Source: Aplysia californica
Taxonomy: Eukaryota; Mollusca; Gastropoda; Aplysiida; Aplysiidae
DNA: 64,000 bases
Assembly (NCBI RefSeq): GCF_000002075.1
Contig: NW_004797308.1
Location: 708,201-772,200 of the forward strand
Direction: 5' to 3'
Program-made: the position numbers and the translations under genes
Notes under the pieces: generated by a model
Seen by the model: only the letters and a program-made list of their open reading frames with translations
Database searches by the model: none
Told to the model about the DNA's origin: nothing
Shown here: positions 1-10,587 of the stretch, one piece after another
Layout of the letters: every line of letters begins with the position of its first letter
Numbering within the stretch: position 1 is the first letter of the stretch

Positions 1-24
1 GAGAGAGAGAGAGAGAGAGAGAGA
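1..24. repeat. (GA)n microsatellite
   Basis: A pure GA dinucleotide run at the left edge, inside the CCDC77-like intron 3. It may continue outside the window. Confidence 0.9.
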
Positions 25-74
25 AATGTAAGTGAAGTTTGCCTTCATGTGACAATACAAAAATAACTCTCTAC

Positions 75-196
75 CTGTTCTTCATAGGCCACACGATATT
101 CCTCCAGCTTGCAGACAAGTTGATCATGCTCGTCATCATACTCTGCAATCTTTTTGCGATAATATTCAAGCAGTTCTCGAGATGGTCGAAGATGGC
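75..196 (-). CDS. CCDC77: CCDC77-like coding exon 3
   Basis: Acceptor TTTTCAG and donor GTAGAG on the minus strand. The exon encodes the conserved segment RPSRELLEYYRKKIAEYDDE and the first heptads of the coiled coil. It ends in phase 0. Confidence 0.85.
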
Positions 197-3100
197 CTGA
201 AAACATAACCCTCAAAAAGATGCACTATTTATAATCAAGGCTTGATATAATTCTTGAAATATTACATACGATGTTACAAAACACAGACAGAAGAACCAAG
301 CTTAGTCAAAAAAGCCTCTAGGCTAGACAGAATGATTTTTTAGAAATATTACCTGTAGTGTTGAGAAACACAGACACAAGAGCCTAGCTGAGTCTAAGAA
401 CAAATGGCAAAGTAGCATTTCCATAACAAAAACTCATTATGCAGAATTTTAGTTATTATGTTAACTTGGTTTAAAGTTAAAGAACCACACACCTTTCAGA
501 GACTTTCTGTACAAAATACAGCTGGACCCTGTCATTCTTAAACAAATGTGAGTCACTCTCCAATTTGAAATCAACAATTTTGGGATTTTGAAGTGATAAT
601 CCCACCCTACCATGAACATTGACTTTCTTGAATAGTGAGTGCAAATGGAGTGTTGAGAACTCATGAGAAAGAAAACCTCTGGTTGGTCACACAAAATTGT
701 TGTCAGTCTCTGACAGATCCATTATTGTGCACAGTGCATGATACACCATAGACAGGTAATGATCCATTAAGTTTGGCGATTGACGGTTGTTTGCACTGCA
801 CTAAACTAGATGAGGTTCCTTGCAGGAGGAAAATGCCTGAATCCTCATCAGCTGAGGCTGTTTTCACAGAAAGCGACTGATGAGTCCGAGCTTGCTTACT
901 GAAGTATGCTGTGAATACAAAGTACAGGGTGATCCCCCCCAAAAAAAAATTGTACAACTTTTTTTCTGAATATCTCGCCCAAAATTTGTACTAGAATGTT
1001 GTAATTTGGAACAGATATAATTCATTCAAAGGGAATTTGTTTGAGATAAAATTCATAAAGAAGAAACTTGTTGTCGAAAATGCAATAAAAACCACTTATA
1101 AATGCAAAATGCCCCAATTTAAAAGATCTCGAAATTTAAGGAGAGTCATGAAAAGATCCCCCCCCCCCTCCCTTTTCTTAAAAAAATCTAATCTTTCCAA
1201 TCCTGTAACATTTAAACTATAATAATTCATTTCTCTTACTGAGTCTTAGAATTTTTTTAAAATTCTGGAATTCAGAGAACTGGTGCTCTCAATGTCTTTC
1301 TATGGACTCGTCACATTTTAATGCGTCATTCGTAATGTTCAATGGTGGACAAACACAAAGGTACATCCAACCATGAACCGTGAGTACTTAAAGCTACACA
1401 CGCTGTACACCTTACAGTATGGAGTTGCTTCTAGAGACAGTAGTATGGCGGGTGAGGTTGACCAAACAGGCGTTTGTGGAGTTAACACATCCTGAAATGT
1501 GAATATGGGCTTTGCCAAGGAATCAAATGTCATAGAGGAACGTTCACGTTTTTCAAGACAATCGAGGAATCATGAACACATTGCTATCCTCTGATCCTCA
1601 GCTTCACGAACAGGAAAATGGTACCGTCGTAGAAGAGGATCTGCCTTGAAAATACAGTCCTTTGAGATGTAGGAAAATCCTTGCTGCAGACATTGTATAA
1701 GGACAGAAGTCTCATCTTCCAAATTTTGCACCCTGGGTACGTTTAAAGGGATGTGAACGGTGTGTGTTTGATCTGAAGTGGTCGTTTTGCCTACTTAAGA
1801 AATGAGTTGGCGGTGAGGAAATGTTTAATACAAAAAGCTCTCTGCTCATTACTAATGATAACTATGATCTCAGCAGGCAAAGGAAACTTGAGAAAAACAA
1901 CCTGCAAGCTTCTGTTGGCCTGTTAGACTACTGTAGCATGCGCGAACATTGGGACTTTTAATGGTAGGCCTAAAGCGAACTAGTGCGTCATGCTACAAAA
2001 ATGGGAACAAAGCTGAAAAAGGGTTGTTTTGTTACGCGCTATGAAGAGCAAAACTATTCTGTGGAATAACTAAAAAGAATATCAGACAAATTCGTTTTGT
2101 TTTAGTAAGAGTTTTATGGCACTTGCAACACAATAAGGTCACATAAGTGCCGAAGAATAGATGTTACAAGAGAGTAACGTACACAAAAAAGAAAGAGGAG
2201 AGATAAGGACGATAGGTGTTTGATAGGAAAGAAGGAGCAAACCAGACCAGAGCACCTGCCAACCACCCACAATTCCTTTTGACTTCCAAATGTTGTGTAC
2301 AAATTTGAAACACAAAACTTCAGTGTGGAGGGAAATATTTACCAAAAAGCAGTATAGATTTTTTGGACCACACTGTATTTGATTTTAATGAATCAAAAGA
2401 AACAGGGAATTCTTCGCCTCTCTGTGAGTCTGAGCTTTAGTTGAGCCCAAATTCGGTGAAGACAAGTTTCACCGTAATTAATATAAGGCATAACTGGAGG
2501 AGGGAAAAAGCAAAGTAAGCAAAAACTACAACGGAAATGCCTTTGCTAACTAACGATAACTTTTTTTAGTATCACACACAAACAACATGCAAAGATCAAG
2601 ATAGAAGTAAACTCACCAAGTCTTTCATTTAGAGAGGGTAGCTCTGGATTCTCTATCTTTTCTGTCTCCCCATCATCCTTGTTATCAAAACTTTTGTTGG
2701 CATGAGAAGAACTGTTGAACATGTTTTCGTTAAGGTTGCTCAAATCAAAACCATCACTCTTTAATGACCGGTGAGCATTCTTTGTTTTCCTGCAAACAGA
2801 AAAATACTTGTGTACCAAAAACACATTTTCGTATATATATAAAATAAATTTCAAGGAAACAATTAAATTAAACCATTACAAAAAGTTAAGAGGTGAGTAG
2901 CAAAGAAATTTATTCAACTATCAACTAGATCTAGTCCAGTCAGCACTGTTGAATATGAGAGAAAATAAAAAAATCAGAAAGACCGAGCCTGTTTATCATT
3001 TATGAAACAGAAATTCAAAGGAATTAATTTGCAAGACTTGATCGTTGAACAGTGGTCCCTGGGCACCCTACCTAAAAACTTGGTCTGCCAAAGAGTATGC

Positions 3101-6100
3101 ATTTTCAAGGTAACAAAAATTTTCTTTTTTTTTTTACACATCTATGAACCAGCTTGTACATTAAAAATCTGCCTCAAAACCTGGTTTGAGCTGAGGGAAA
3201 TAAACTTCTTAAAGAATTTTAAGGGTCTGCTTCATTATTGTAATGATACTGAAATAATCAAAGCGGCCTTCAAGGCCAGACAAAGCACACTGTAATATTG
3301 CAAAGTTAAGACAATCTACTGGAAAGACACCAGAGCAATTTTGAAGGGAAATTGCACTTGCAAAATGGCCAAAAGTGGGTTTTTATTTACTTTTGAAAGC
3401 ACTCTGAAAATAACTGACATTTGAGCCTTAGCAACAATTCCTCCTGAAGACTGGAAGTACATGTACTTGTATAATATGTAGTGTCATTGGAACTGTTGTG
3501 ATCTCAGCTATTCATGTATCTAAAACTAAAAGTGTCATTGAAAACCCTACAAACTATGAACCACCCTATTTGTAGACAAGGAAAGCTGAATTAGTGCATG
3601 GAATATTTTTTTGCATTTTTCTAAAAATTGAGTTTATATCATGGCCTGCTTTGTGAAGAACACTGTATTCTGAAAAGTTTTAACCCTACACCTATAACGT
3701 TTACAGTATACAGTAGTCTCCACCTAAAAGCCCACCGCTTACGATCCCAGTTTGCTAAAGATCCTGCTGTTTTATAAACATAATTTTTACTACACAAAAA
3801 TCACCCCTATCTATTTAAGATCCCACTCTGAAAGTCTGCATTCAGCTAAGATCACGCATTTCAGATTATAATTTACAGAACAAAAACACAGGCGTGCACA
3901 GCAGATTAAGCAAGAGTGAAAATTGCGATCATTGAACTGCCTGTTTTGTCACAGATCAGCTACTCTCACGAATGTGAGCACATTTCCTTTGTAAATCTTA
4001 ATGAAACGGTACAATGTTTGCCAAATGCGGGATCACACTGAGGTGTAAAGTCGCCAATGCTTTTGCTTTCCCCAAACATCGCACTCACATCTGATCTCTC
4101 CACCTAAACTTACATAACATGCTGGGTGGGTAGGGCCTGCAAATTTGCTCCAGGCAGGATCACATCGAACTGTGAACTCTCTCTGACCACTACAGCAGTT
4201 GTTGTCTCTACTCCTGAGTTATGAGACTTAGCCTACTGAATTTTAACTGGTGTGGTCAAAACACAAATAACGGCTGTTAGGAAGCAGTACTTTAGTTCGC
4301 AGGTAGCCGGCGCACCGCATCTTGTAATCTGATCCCGGTCACAGGGTTATGAACTCGTGGCCAGGGGAATTCCCTGTGTCCCGCTAACAGCGTTGTTCAT
4401 TTTTAGGACAATTAACCCTATTCGTATGTTGTGTTTTACTATCGTATCCATACGATGTCGGGAACTCTATGCCACCACTTTCCAAAGAGGAAATTTACTC
4501 GTTAATCTGATCCGTACGCTTTACATAGCAGTCTGTCAAAATGATTTTTTGAGAAACACTGAAAGTTTCAAAGAGATCTTCGCACTATAAGTATTTTAAA
4601 ATGTGAAAAATAAAACCCCTGGGGTACAAAATGACCCCAGGCGTACAGATAGGGTTAAACTCGCAAAATACGCCAATCGGTGACTATCGTCATTTTGTTT
4701 TGCCCGTTTCTAACAAAATCAAATTTAAATCAAAATATAAATCCAAGAAAACCCAAAAAAACTCTTTAACTTCACATAAAATACACAAGAAACAGTCAAG
4801 TATCAGCACTCACTTTGTTGTTTTTGTGGTAAGTCCACAGTTTTAGAGTAATGAAGAGTTGACTGCAGTATCACCTTTTTTTCTTTGCCGGAGGCACGTC
4901 GGATAATAGTTCTGGATTTGACATGAGGTGCTGAGATTGCATCACAACAGTCAATGTGTAGTTGTCTGTCTTTTGGCACTGGTTGGTCGTGTGAGATGTG
5001 AATGTGAACGTCCCAAAATGCGTTGTTTAATTGATTGAAGTTTTCTCTGAGAGTGTAAGCGGTGTCAATTATGTTTTGCTTGTGGGTGTTTTCTACTGTT
5101 TCTTTATAATAAATGCAGTGAGTCTTTATTAACGATGTTGTATTTGTGGCAGTTATTGCCAATGAAAGAGCGGCTGAGATATGCCTGCGGCGTGATGCTG
5201 TGTGAGTCAAGTATGGTGTCTAAATGGGAACAGATAGGGCCAGTCCTAGGGCTAACTGGTCCATGCTCTAACTCGTAGGTGCCAGAAACTAAATTTTCAA
5301 AGTAGCTGTATGCCAAATTTATCTGTTCCATTTGAAAGGCCTATATATCAATGAGCATTTTGGTACCATTCTTTAATCTCTCAGTCAATTTTTAATGGTA
5401 GTTGTTTAAAATTTGATAAAATTTGTTAAAGTCAGTCACTGGCTGCAACCCCATGTTTGAAGGATAATAAAAGAGTATCAAGTGCACTAAACATCTCTAC
5501 ATTAACAGAGTACAATCACTATAACAAATATATGGAGCCTAATTTTTTTAAAGACTGTGAGATCATTACAAATCAGTATTTTATCACCTCAAACACGATG
5601 ATCTGTCGTTATTTCGACAAAAACACCGAGCGTTGACCCGGCCGGTGCCGCACCAGCCCCCCACGGCAAGCGAGTCGACTCTATACTGTAGTGTACCCCG
5701 CGTGCGGGTCACATGCTTTCCGAGTCTCACGGAAGGATTGATGCAAAATAATTCCAAGTTTATTACTTTATACCTGTATTTATTTTAATAGGATATAAAC
5801 TGATCTTTTAATTGATACCGTACCTTTTTTAAGCCAGTATTTTACATATTTTGTGTAAAAAATGATATTTGAAAATTTTGACTGTATTTTTTAAGGCTTT
5901 CTAATGCCAAAGTCCAAAAAATATACCACAGGAAAGCCTGTTTAAAGCTCTACAGTTCTCCGCTGATAAAAGATGGTATTTAATCATCCCACGTTCCGTG
6001 AAGCATTTGAATGCACGGGTGTCAATTTTTTAACCGGCCGACAACGCATTCCGACTGCAAGGGGCTTTGCTTTCCTCGGAGATTCTCCAGCTCCTAATAA

Positions 6101-9100
6101 TCGGACATAAAAACAACTTACACCATTGTAAGGAGAAAAAGCTGAACTTTTACAAGGTGTACGGCATTTTCATTTGGTGTTTTATAGCAAAAGAGCAAAG
6201 AAACAGCCATCGAAATTACCCCGATTTCACCGATACCACCTGGTCGGAAGGCCGCGAGTGCCCGCGAGGCCGTGTTTACGCTACCTACACTCAGACAACC
6301 TACCTTCTTTCCCCGTCAGTTGTTTTTGAATGTTAATTCTCTCTTCTTTAGAGCCATCTCACCATTGGAAGCAGTGTATTAAGTATTACAATTGCTCCCC
6401 CAGGCTGGAGCAGCACGAAGACTCGATTCCGCACAAGTCGGTTATGACATATGAGTGGAAGCAGCCTGATGAGGCACCCGTTGAACCAGAGTGTGGAAAC
6501 TCAGTCCCAACGGCCTCCTTTAGCGTTGACGAGGAAGTCTGGGTCAAGCCGGGTAAAGCAAAATGCACATCAGAGTGGGGCCGAGGGGTTGTCACTAAGG
6601 TGAACTCCGCGAACAACGAAGAGGTTGATCTTATGCTGCGGCATGTCTCAGACCTTAGTCCTATCAGGGGTGAGGGGGGAACCGCAGAAACTGAAGATGA
6701 TGCTTCAAACGAAGGTGAGCGAGGTGGTGAACCAGAAGAGGCTTTTTCCTGCAACGGGCAAGGAGGGCTCTGTTGTGGCAGGACGATTATGTCCTGGGAT
6801 AACCGTAACTCAGAGGGGGGAATGGGAGGGGGGGGGGGGGGGTGTGTGGTGTGAAGAGAGATTGGTTTGGGACGGGGTATCAAGACTTTCTTGAATATCC
6901 TCCCCATGTTTTGTGTTTAGTATTATCAAGATGGGTTAACCGGGGTTATCTTCCCCACGTTTTGTGTTCATGACTGTTATGACGGGTTAAACTGAGGTGA
7001 CTTGTGTATTCTATTTATGTGGGGTGTGGGTTTTCACTGTATTGATCAATGAGATCAAGGGGGCGTGTGGTCTAATTCGCTGCGATTACCTGGAAGCCAG
7101 AAGAATGTGAAATGAGTGAACAAACTCAGTGTAGATTGAGTGAGTGTAGGAAAATAAAGGCGCACAGGGAGGGGGGGGGGGGGTGTATAAAAGGAGACGC
7201 GAAATTTGAACCTGCCGTCTGAGCCGCGACTTAGCCTAGGCTGAGAAGGGATCGACGCGACTGGTGGGTCGACCCAGTGGATGGAGCTCCAAAACCTGTA
7301 AGACCAACACACATCGTTCCCGCTCGAAACTGTAAGTACTGCACATTATTAGATAACGAGTAGAATCTAGATCGAGCACTTGTCATCTCTTTACAGGAAG
7401 GAACACCTGAAGCTGGCCAAAATATTAAACATACGTCACTGTTGTCACTGACTAAAGCCGGCTGACTTAACCCTTTCGCACTTAGCAGGCTTGGCCAGCT
7501 GTGGCCCCCCATCCTTAAGACAAGGGCAACAACTCCATGAAAATTGAAGGGGTACCTTACTAAAAAAATTGTATAAAATCACAAACACAACCAAAAATGA
7601 TGAAAATAGTATTTTCTGAAAGGAAAATGAATGAGCTAAATTACTAGTACAAAATTATAAGTGGAATAGAAGAGTATGAAATGATATGAGAGGTCTTTCT
7701 GAGATGCGTGTCTTGGAATCCGAGTCTAGATCTAGATCTAGATCTTAGATCTAGATCTAGGCCTCGTATACATTTCTTCAACTCACGAAGTTTCTGCCAC
7801 TGACAAAGAGGTAATCCACACAAAAGAAATACAACACATTCACAGAGATTGAAGCCTCTGGTGGAAACTTGAAAGCACCTAAAAGACTTTTCTTTGGGTG
7901 TTTTTATTTTGTTTTTGCCGTACTCTTATCAGGCAGCTTTGCGCCCATGCATCCTAGAGACATGATGGCGTGTTTACAACTAAAATCTCTTCCGACTTTT
8001 GCTCCCGCTCAAAAAGTGACTCTTTGTGCTAGCGAAACAAGAAAAACACCATATTAAACCGGAACTCTTCCTCTATAAAGATAGGTAAGTGAAACTTCTG
8101 ATGATAGTAAAAGTAGAAGCCTCCCGCGGCAACGAAACAAACACCCCCGTGGTGGGCGCATTCAGGCGCTATAGGGATGAGCGGGGGTCACCGGCGCCGG
8201 CGCATACGGGCGCTGTAAGTGCGAAACGGTTAAACAGGCAGTGGACACTCCCCTTAAATAGGTACCACAAACAGAAATTTCAAAGTCCTCTGATTTCATA
8301 GTTAACTGCACTACATTGTAGAATTTATTATTCTGAGCATTTTGATACTAAATTTATACATAGCTTCATTTTTAACAAAATTATGAACATCTGAAGTTGC
8401 AGAAAAATGCGATATTTCTTAAATTGCGAATGGAAATGTCTGCAATTTGAGATGTCACAACATTCTTAAATTTAAATGGACATTCACAAAAACTTGTAGA
8501 CACACACCTATGCACACAGAGAACAAGCCCAATTTTTTTCAGGGTCATCAAATAACCAGAAGAAGGAAATTTATTAACGTAAACATGGCTTTTTGACCAA
8601 AACGGCAAAAAATACAAGGGGAAGCTAAAATCACCACTCGCGACCACCAGCTTATCGGCTGCGCGCAGGGCCACGCTGATGGGAAGGAGAGAGAATTCAT
8701 ACGAAACCGGGGCGATGGTGCCCTGCTTGCGAGCTGACGGGGAGCGTCCGGTATTTATTTGCGTATAATGGCTGTGTTATTCTTGAAGAGGAATGAAAGG
8801 GCTTTCTGCCGATATATTTCCGTAGTCAGTCGGATCTCTGGTTCCATAAAAAAAACAGCATCGAAAGTTTTCACACGCAAATCTCTTCTATTAATTCTTT
8901 AAGGACAGTCTTTAGAAATATATCACTGGAAAAAGCGTCTCCTCATCTTGAAATATAATCGACGAATCAGATTGCAGTGTTTAATACCATATATGCTCCC
9001 CGTTCCTGTTCAACTGAGGTCACTCTAAAAATCAATACACGAAACGCGCAGCCGCTGAGGTGAAAACCTCGATAGTGTTGCCTTTTATCTTGCAGGATTT

Positions 9101-9787
9101 TGCTTTCAAAAAAATTGTTGATTCAAATAAATAATAGGCCTACCACTAAAAAGAGGAAAAACTCCTCTTTCTTCTGATATCAAGATTTCAAGTCTGTGAG
9201 TATGCATGATCACACAGTGTTTTAGGAGGGTAAAAATAAGGGTTTTGGTCTCCGTGACAGTGCGCCACGGGGGCGCAAGGCCAGTTTGCGGTACCTACAC
9301 TAAACGAAGTTTTAGTGCTGTGAACATAGCCTCAACAGCGCCTGCAAACTGCATTCAGGGCGCCGTGAACGTACGCTAGCAAACCATAATCCAAAATCGT
9401 GAACATAACTTAGACTTAAGCTTCTAGATCTAGATCTAAAGTGACCAAATTCGGTCTAAACTTCAGGATCGAAATTATCAATTAAACAATAGATTTATTC
9501 TAGATTTATTGTATCATTTAATTTTAATGTTCTTCTCTTTATTTTGAAAGGCCACCTCTATTCTCACCCGGGATGAGAATAGTGCAGGCGAGTCTTTTGG
9601 CTATTCTCACCAGGTGCGCGTTCACAGTAATTATAGCCTAGATCTAGGCCAACAAATTTTGCGTTCACCCTAAACCACAGAATTCTACACTGTGATAACA
9701 GAAAAATTGTAGAATTCTGTGCCGTGAACAAACGTTCCATTACAACTGTAGCCTACTAAAAGCGTACAATTTTGTCTGTGGGCAGTG

Positions 9788-9832
<45 letters not shown>

Positions 9833-10587
9833 GAGTAGCGCGAGAACTTCTGGTCAAAACAAAATGGCGACCCGCGTAGTTCGGCTCGATTCGAAAAGTT
9901 AAATAGCCGTAGCATCTTTGTAGACAACCAAATTAATTTACTTTTGTGTTTTAACATCATTTTTAAACTTTGTTTTGGTCAATTTGATCGCCCACACCGA
10001 TAGACAGTATTCAGAAAGAGAGAGAGAGAGAGAGAGAGGGGATGAGCAGATCTTGCGAGAACTTCCGGGCAAAACAAAATGGCGACCCGCGTAGTTCGGC
10101 TCGATTCGAACAGTGAAATAGCCATAGCATCTTTGAAGACGATCAAATTATTAGCTTACTTTTGTGCTATAACGTAATTTTTTCTTGGCTTTTATCAATT
10201 TGATCATCCACACCGATAGACAGTATTCCAAAATGAGGAAAAGCAGGTCTTGTTTCGCACCGGGTGAGAATAGCCTACGCTGGCAAGTCTCACCCGGGGT
10301 GAGAGGTAGATCGCTTTTCTATTCTCACCCCGGATGAGAATAGCCACTTCCATTTTGAAAAGAAAACAACAAGAACAAGTTGTGACAAGACGAATCAGCT
10401 CCCTGCAAGGGGATGTAAGTACACGATACATTTTTAATGCATTGAACGTAATGGTAGACTTTATGTACAGAAAAAATCACACAACTTAGGCTGACACTCA
10501 AAAAGCCAAACTCCGAACCAAAATAATAAAGAAAAGATTATAAATTTTTATGATCGTTGCTAACCTGGAGTTTGGCATAGACGCCAT
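75..10587 (-). CDS. CCDC77: CCDC77-like coiled-coil protein, 5' part (three coding exons; continues beyond the left edge)
   Basis: Three coding segments on the minus strand join in frame: 10587-10565 (23 nt), 2789-2617 (173 nt) and 196-75 (122 nt), giving the first 106 residues. The introns are GT-AG with phases 2 and 1. The protein begins MASMPNSRKTKNAHRSLK, has a Ser/Asn/Asp-rich linker, then LNERLGHLRPSRELLEYYRK and a Glu/Lys-rich helix ending VAYEEQ. This resembles the N-terminal part of vertebrate CCDC77 (from memory: RLAKLHPSKELLEYYQKK). CCDC77 is a long coiled-coil protein found in centrosome proteomes; its molecular role is poorly known. Human CCDC77 lies head-to-head with KDM5A, and KDM5 is the neighbour here, which supports the call. 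The last donor (GTAGAG after 75) shows that coding exons continue left of the window. The exon 2 and 3 calls are strong; exon 1 rests on phase fit and context. Confidence 0.82.
197..2616 (-). other. CCDC77: CCDC77-like intron 2
   Basis: A non-coding interval between exons 2 and 3 of the minus-strand gene. It contains a stretch from about 926 beginning CAGGGTGATCC followed by C and A runs, which looks like the end of an unclassified repeat, and a SINE-like insertion at 2100-2270. No convincing gene lies inside; the open frames here are short and have no recognisable domain. Confidence 0.7.
2100..2270 (-). mobile_element. SINE-like family A, full-length copy, minus orientation
   Basis: A 171-bp unit that matches, in reverse complement, the dispersed repeat at 29348-29526 and 62283-62460. 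It starts TGGGTGGTTGGCAGGTGCTC and ends near TGCCATAAAACTCTTACTAA when read on the minus strand. Flanking 11-bp direct repeats (AATTCGTTTTG at 2089-2099, AATTCCTTTTG at 2271-2281, one mismatch) look like a target-site duplication. No TIRs and no clear RNA polymerase III boxes are visible, so SINE is a structural inference. Confidence 0.75.
2617..2789 (-). CDS. CCDC77: CCDC77-like coding exon 2
   Basis: Acceptor TTTGCAG and donor GTGAGT on the minus strand bound a 173-nt exon. It encodes a low-complexity Ser/Asn/Asp/Glu linker followed by PELPSLNERL, the start of the conserved CCDC77 N-terminal motif. Confidence 0.82.
3711..3860. repeat. Possible degenerate dispersed repeat with GATCCCA modules
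   Basis: The text repeats a CACC/GATCCCA-type module at irregular spacing (CTTACGATCCCAGTTTGC, TTTAAGATCCCACTCTG, GCTAAGATCAC). The pattern suggests an old repeat built of internal modules. No boundaries or target-site duplication could be set. Confidence 0.3.
4412..4658. mobile_element. TTAA-flanked TIR element (piggyBac-type MITE), 247 bp
   Basis: The left end TTAACCCTATTCGTATG and the reverse complement of the right end, TTAACCCTATCTGTACG, match at 14 of 17 positions. Both ends carry the TTAA that piggyBac-type elements use as target site. No transposase is encoded, so it is a non-autonomous copy. Superfamily assignment rests on TTAA plus CCC-type ends only. Confidence 0.6.
4803..5331 (-). 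pseudogene. Degraded ORF fragment, probably from a mobile element
   Basis: Two adjacent minus-strand reading frames show protein-like composition, including ITPQAYLSRSFIGNNCHKY and LRENFNQLNNAFWDVHIHIS. The first phrase recalls uncharacterised mobile-element proteins common in aquatic invertebrates, but I cannot name the family. No intact gene is present. It lies inside the CCDC77-like intron 1. Confidence 0.35.
6380..7396 (+). mobile_element. LTR retrotransposon relic: 3' end of pol (integrase C-terminus) plus 3' LTR
   Basis: The frame ending at about 6854 encodes VDEEVWVKPGKAKCTSEWGR and then GVVTKVNSANNEEVDLMLRHVSD. This matches the VWVKPP..RC...W..G.VT.VNS...VDG.PRHV.D.RP signature at the C-terminus of pol in Gypsy-like invertebrate LTR elements. 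A G-rich polypurine tract (about 6813-6842) precedes a probable 3' LTR starting TGTGTGG at 6843. That LTR has AATAAA near 7152 and TATAAAAG at 7186-7193. The LTR end is uncertain (about 7396). The copy is broken: only the 3' part is present, with no 5' LTR, gag or catalytic pol domains. It is clearly an old fossil, but age cannot be judged without a second LTR. Confidence 0.65.
7467..8233. mobile_element. TTAA-flanked TIR element (piggyBac-type, non-autonomous), about 770 bp
   Basis: The left end TTAACCCTTTCGCACTTA and the reverse complement of the right end, TTAACCGTTTCGCACTTA, differ at one position. TTAA is present at both ends. The interior has a TAGATC palindromic repeat cluster at 7722-7762 and GC-rich flanks but no transposase. 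It sits directly beside the LTR relic. Confidence 0.7.
7722..7762. repeat. (TAGATC)n palindromic hexamer repeat
   Basis: Tandem copies of TAGATC/AGATCT, a self-complementary hexamer, with one slip in the middle. The same motif recurs at 9421-9437, 50857-50881 and 51115-51160. Confidence 0.85.
9290..9740. repeat. Degenerate repeat region with recurring GTGAAC/GTTCAC motifs
   Basis: GTGAAC or its complement recurs at irregular intervals (CTGTGAACATAGCC, GCCGTGAACGTACG, ATCGTGAACATAAC, GCGTTCACAGTAAT, GCGTTCACCCTAAA, GCCGTGAACAAACG). Two AGAATTCTAC-type segments at about 9679 and 9711 form an inverted pair. The function is unknown. Confidence 0.4.
9558..9616. repeat. TTCTCACCC palindromic motif block 1
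   Basis: CTATTCTCACCCGGGATGAGAATAG (25 bp, near-perfect dyad at 9558-9582; key arms TTCTCA and TGAGAA) is followed by a half copy CTATTCTCACCAGGTG at 9601-9616. A second block lies at 10257-10343. Both are in the first intron of the CCDC77-like gene, within 1.1 kb of the shared promoter. Confidence 0.6.
9790..10235. repeat. Tandem duplication of an about 225-bp unit, each starting with a GA microsatellite
   Basis: Unit 1 (about 9790-10015) and unit 2 (about 10016-10235) share the same order: a GA run, CGAGAACTTC(C/T)GG, a 41-bp identical core (9855-9895 and 10070-10110) containing AAAATGGCGACCCGCG, then AT-rich sequence and CACACCGATAGACAGTATTC. Outside the core they differ at many positions, so the duplication is not recent. 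The core has the look of a promoter or first exon (ETS-like CTTCCGG next to AAAATGGCG). Confidence 0.8.
10257..10343. repeat. TTCTCACCC palindromic motif block 2
   Basis: Three copies: CACCGGGTGAGAATAG at 10258-10273, TCTCACCCGGGGTGAGA at 10288-10304 (a near-perfect dyad), and a 25-bp dyad at 10319-10343 with arms CTATTCTCACC and GATGAGAATAG. It flanks the tandem duplication on the side opposite block 1. Confidence 0.6.
10565..10587 (-). CDS. CCDC77: CCDC77-like coding exon 1
   Basis: Minus-strand ATG at 10587 in the context AAAATGGCG, followed by 23 coding bases and a GTTAGC donor. It ends in phase 2 and joins exactly to the exon at 2789, completing an Arg codon. A CCGGAAGT ETS-type site lies a few bases upstream of the ATG. 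It is a very short exon, so the evidence is frame, splice-site and promoter context rather than homology. Confidence 0.68.

Larger units (their letters stand above)
2790..10564 (-). other. CCDC77: CCDC77-like intron 1 (about 7.8 kb)
   Basis: The long first intron of the minus-strand gene. It hosts most of the mobile DNA on the left side: TTAA-flanked elements at 4412-4658 and 7467-8233, an ORF relic at 4803-5331, an LTR-retrotransposon 3' end at about 6380-7396, TAGATC repeats, a tandem duplication at 9790-10235 and palindromic motifs flanking that duplication. From 5590 to 5740 there is a short GC-rich, CpG-containing stretch of unknown role. No host exon was recognised in it. Confidence 0.65.

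Noticed and set aside
6625-6907. Overlapping open frames on both strands around 6386-6907 as separate genes
   Set aside because: They overlap the plus-strand frame with the retrotransposon pol C-terminal signature and have only low-complexity Pro/Gly or Ser content.
10078-10176. Short plus-strand ORF starting ATGGCGACCCGCG in duplicated unit 2 (about 32 codons)
   Set aside because: Unit 1 has the same start but stops after 12 codons, the peptide matches nothing I know, and no joining exon was found.
10330-10413. Possible KDM5 5' UTR exon ending at GGGGAT|GTAAGT
   Set aside because: A good donor exists, but it would place the KDM5 start inside the CCDC77-like intron, and the partner acceptor before 11121 is weak. 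It was not annotated without transcript data.
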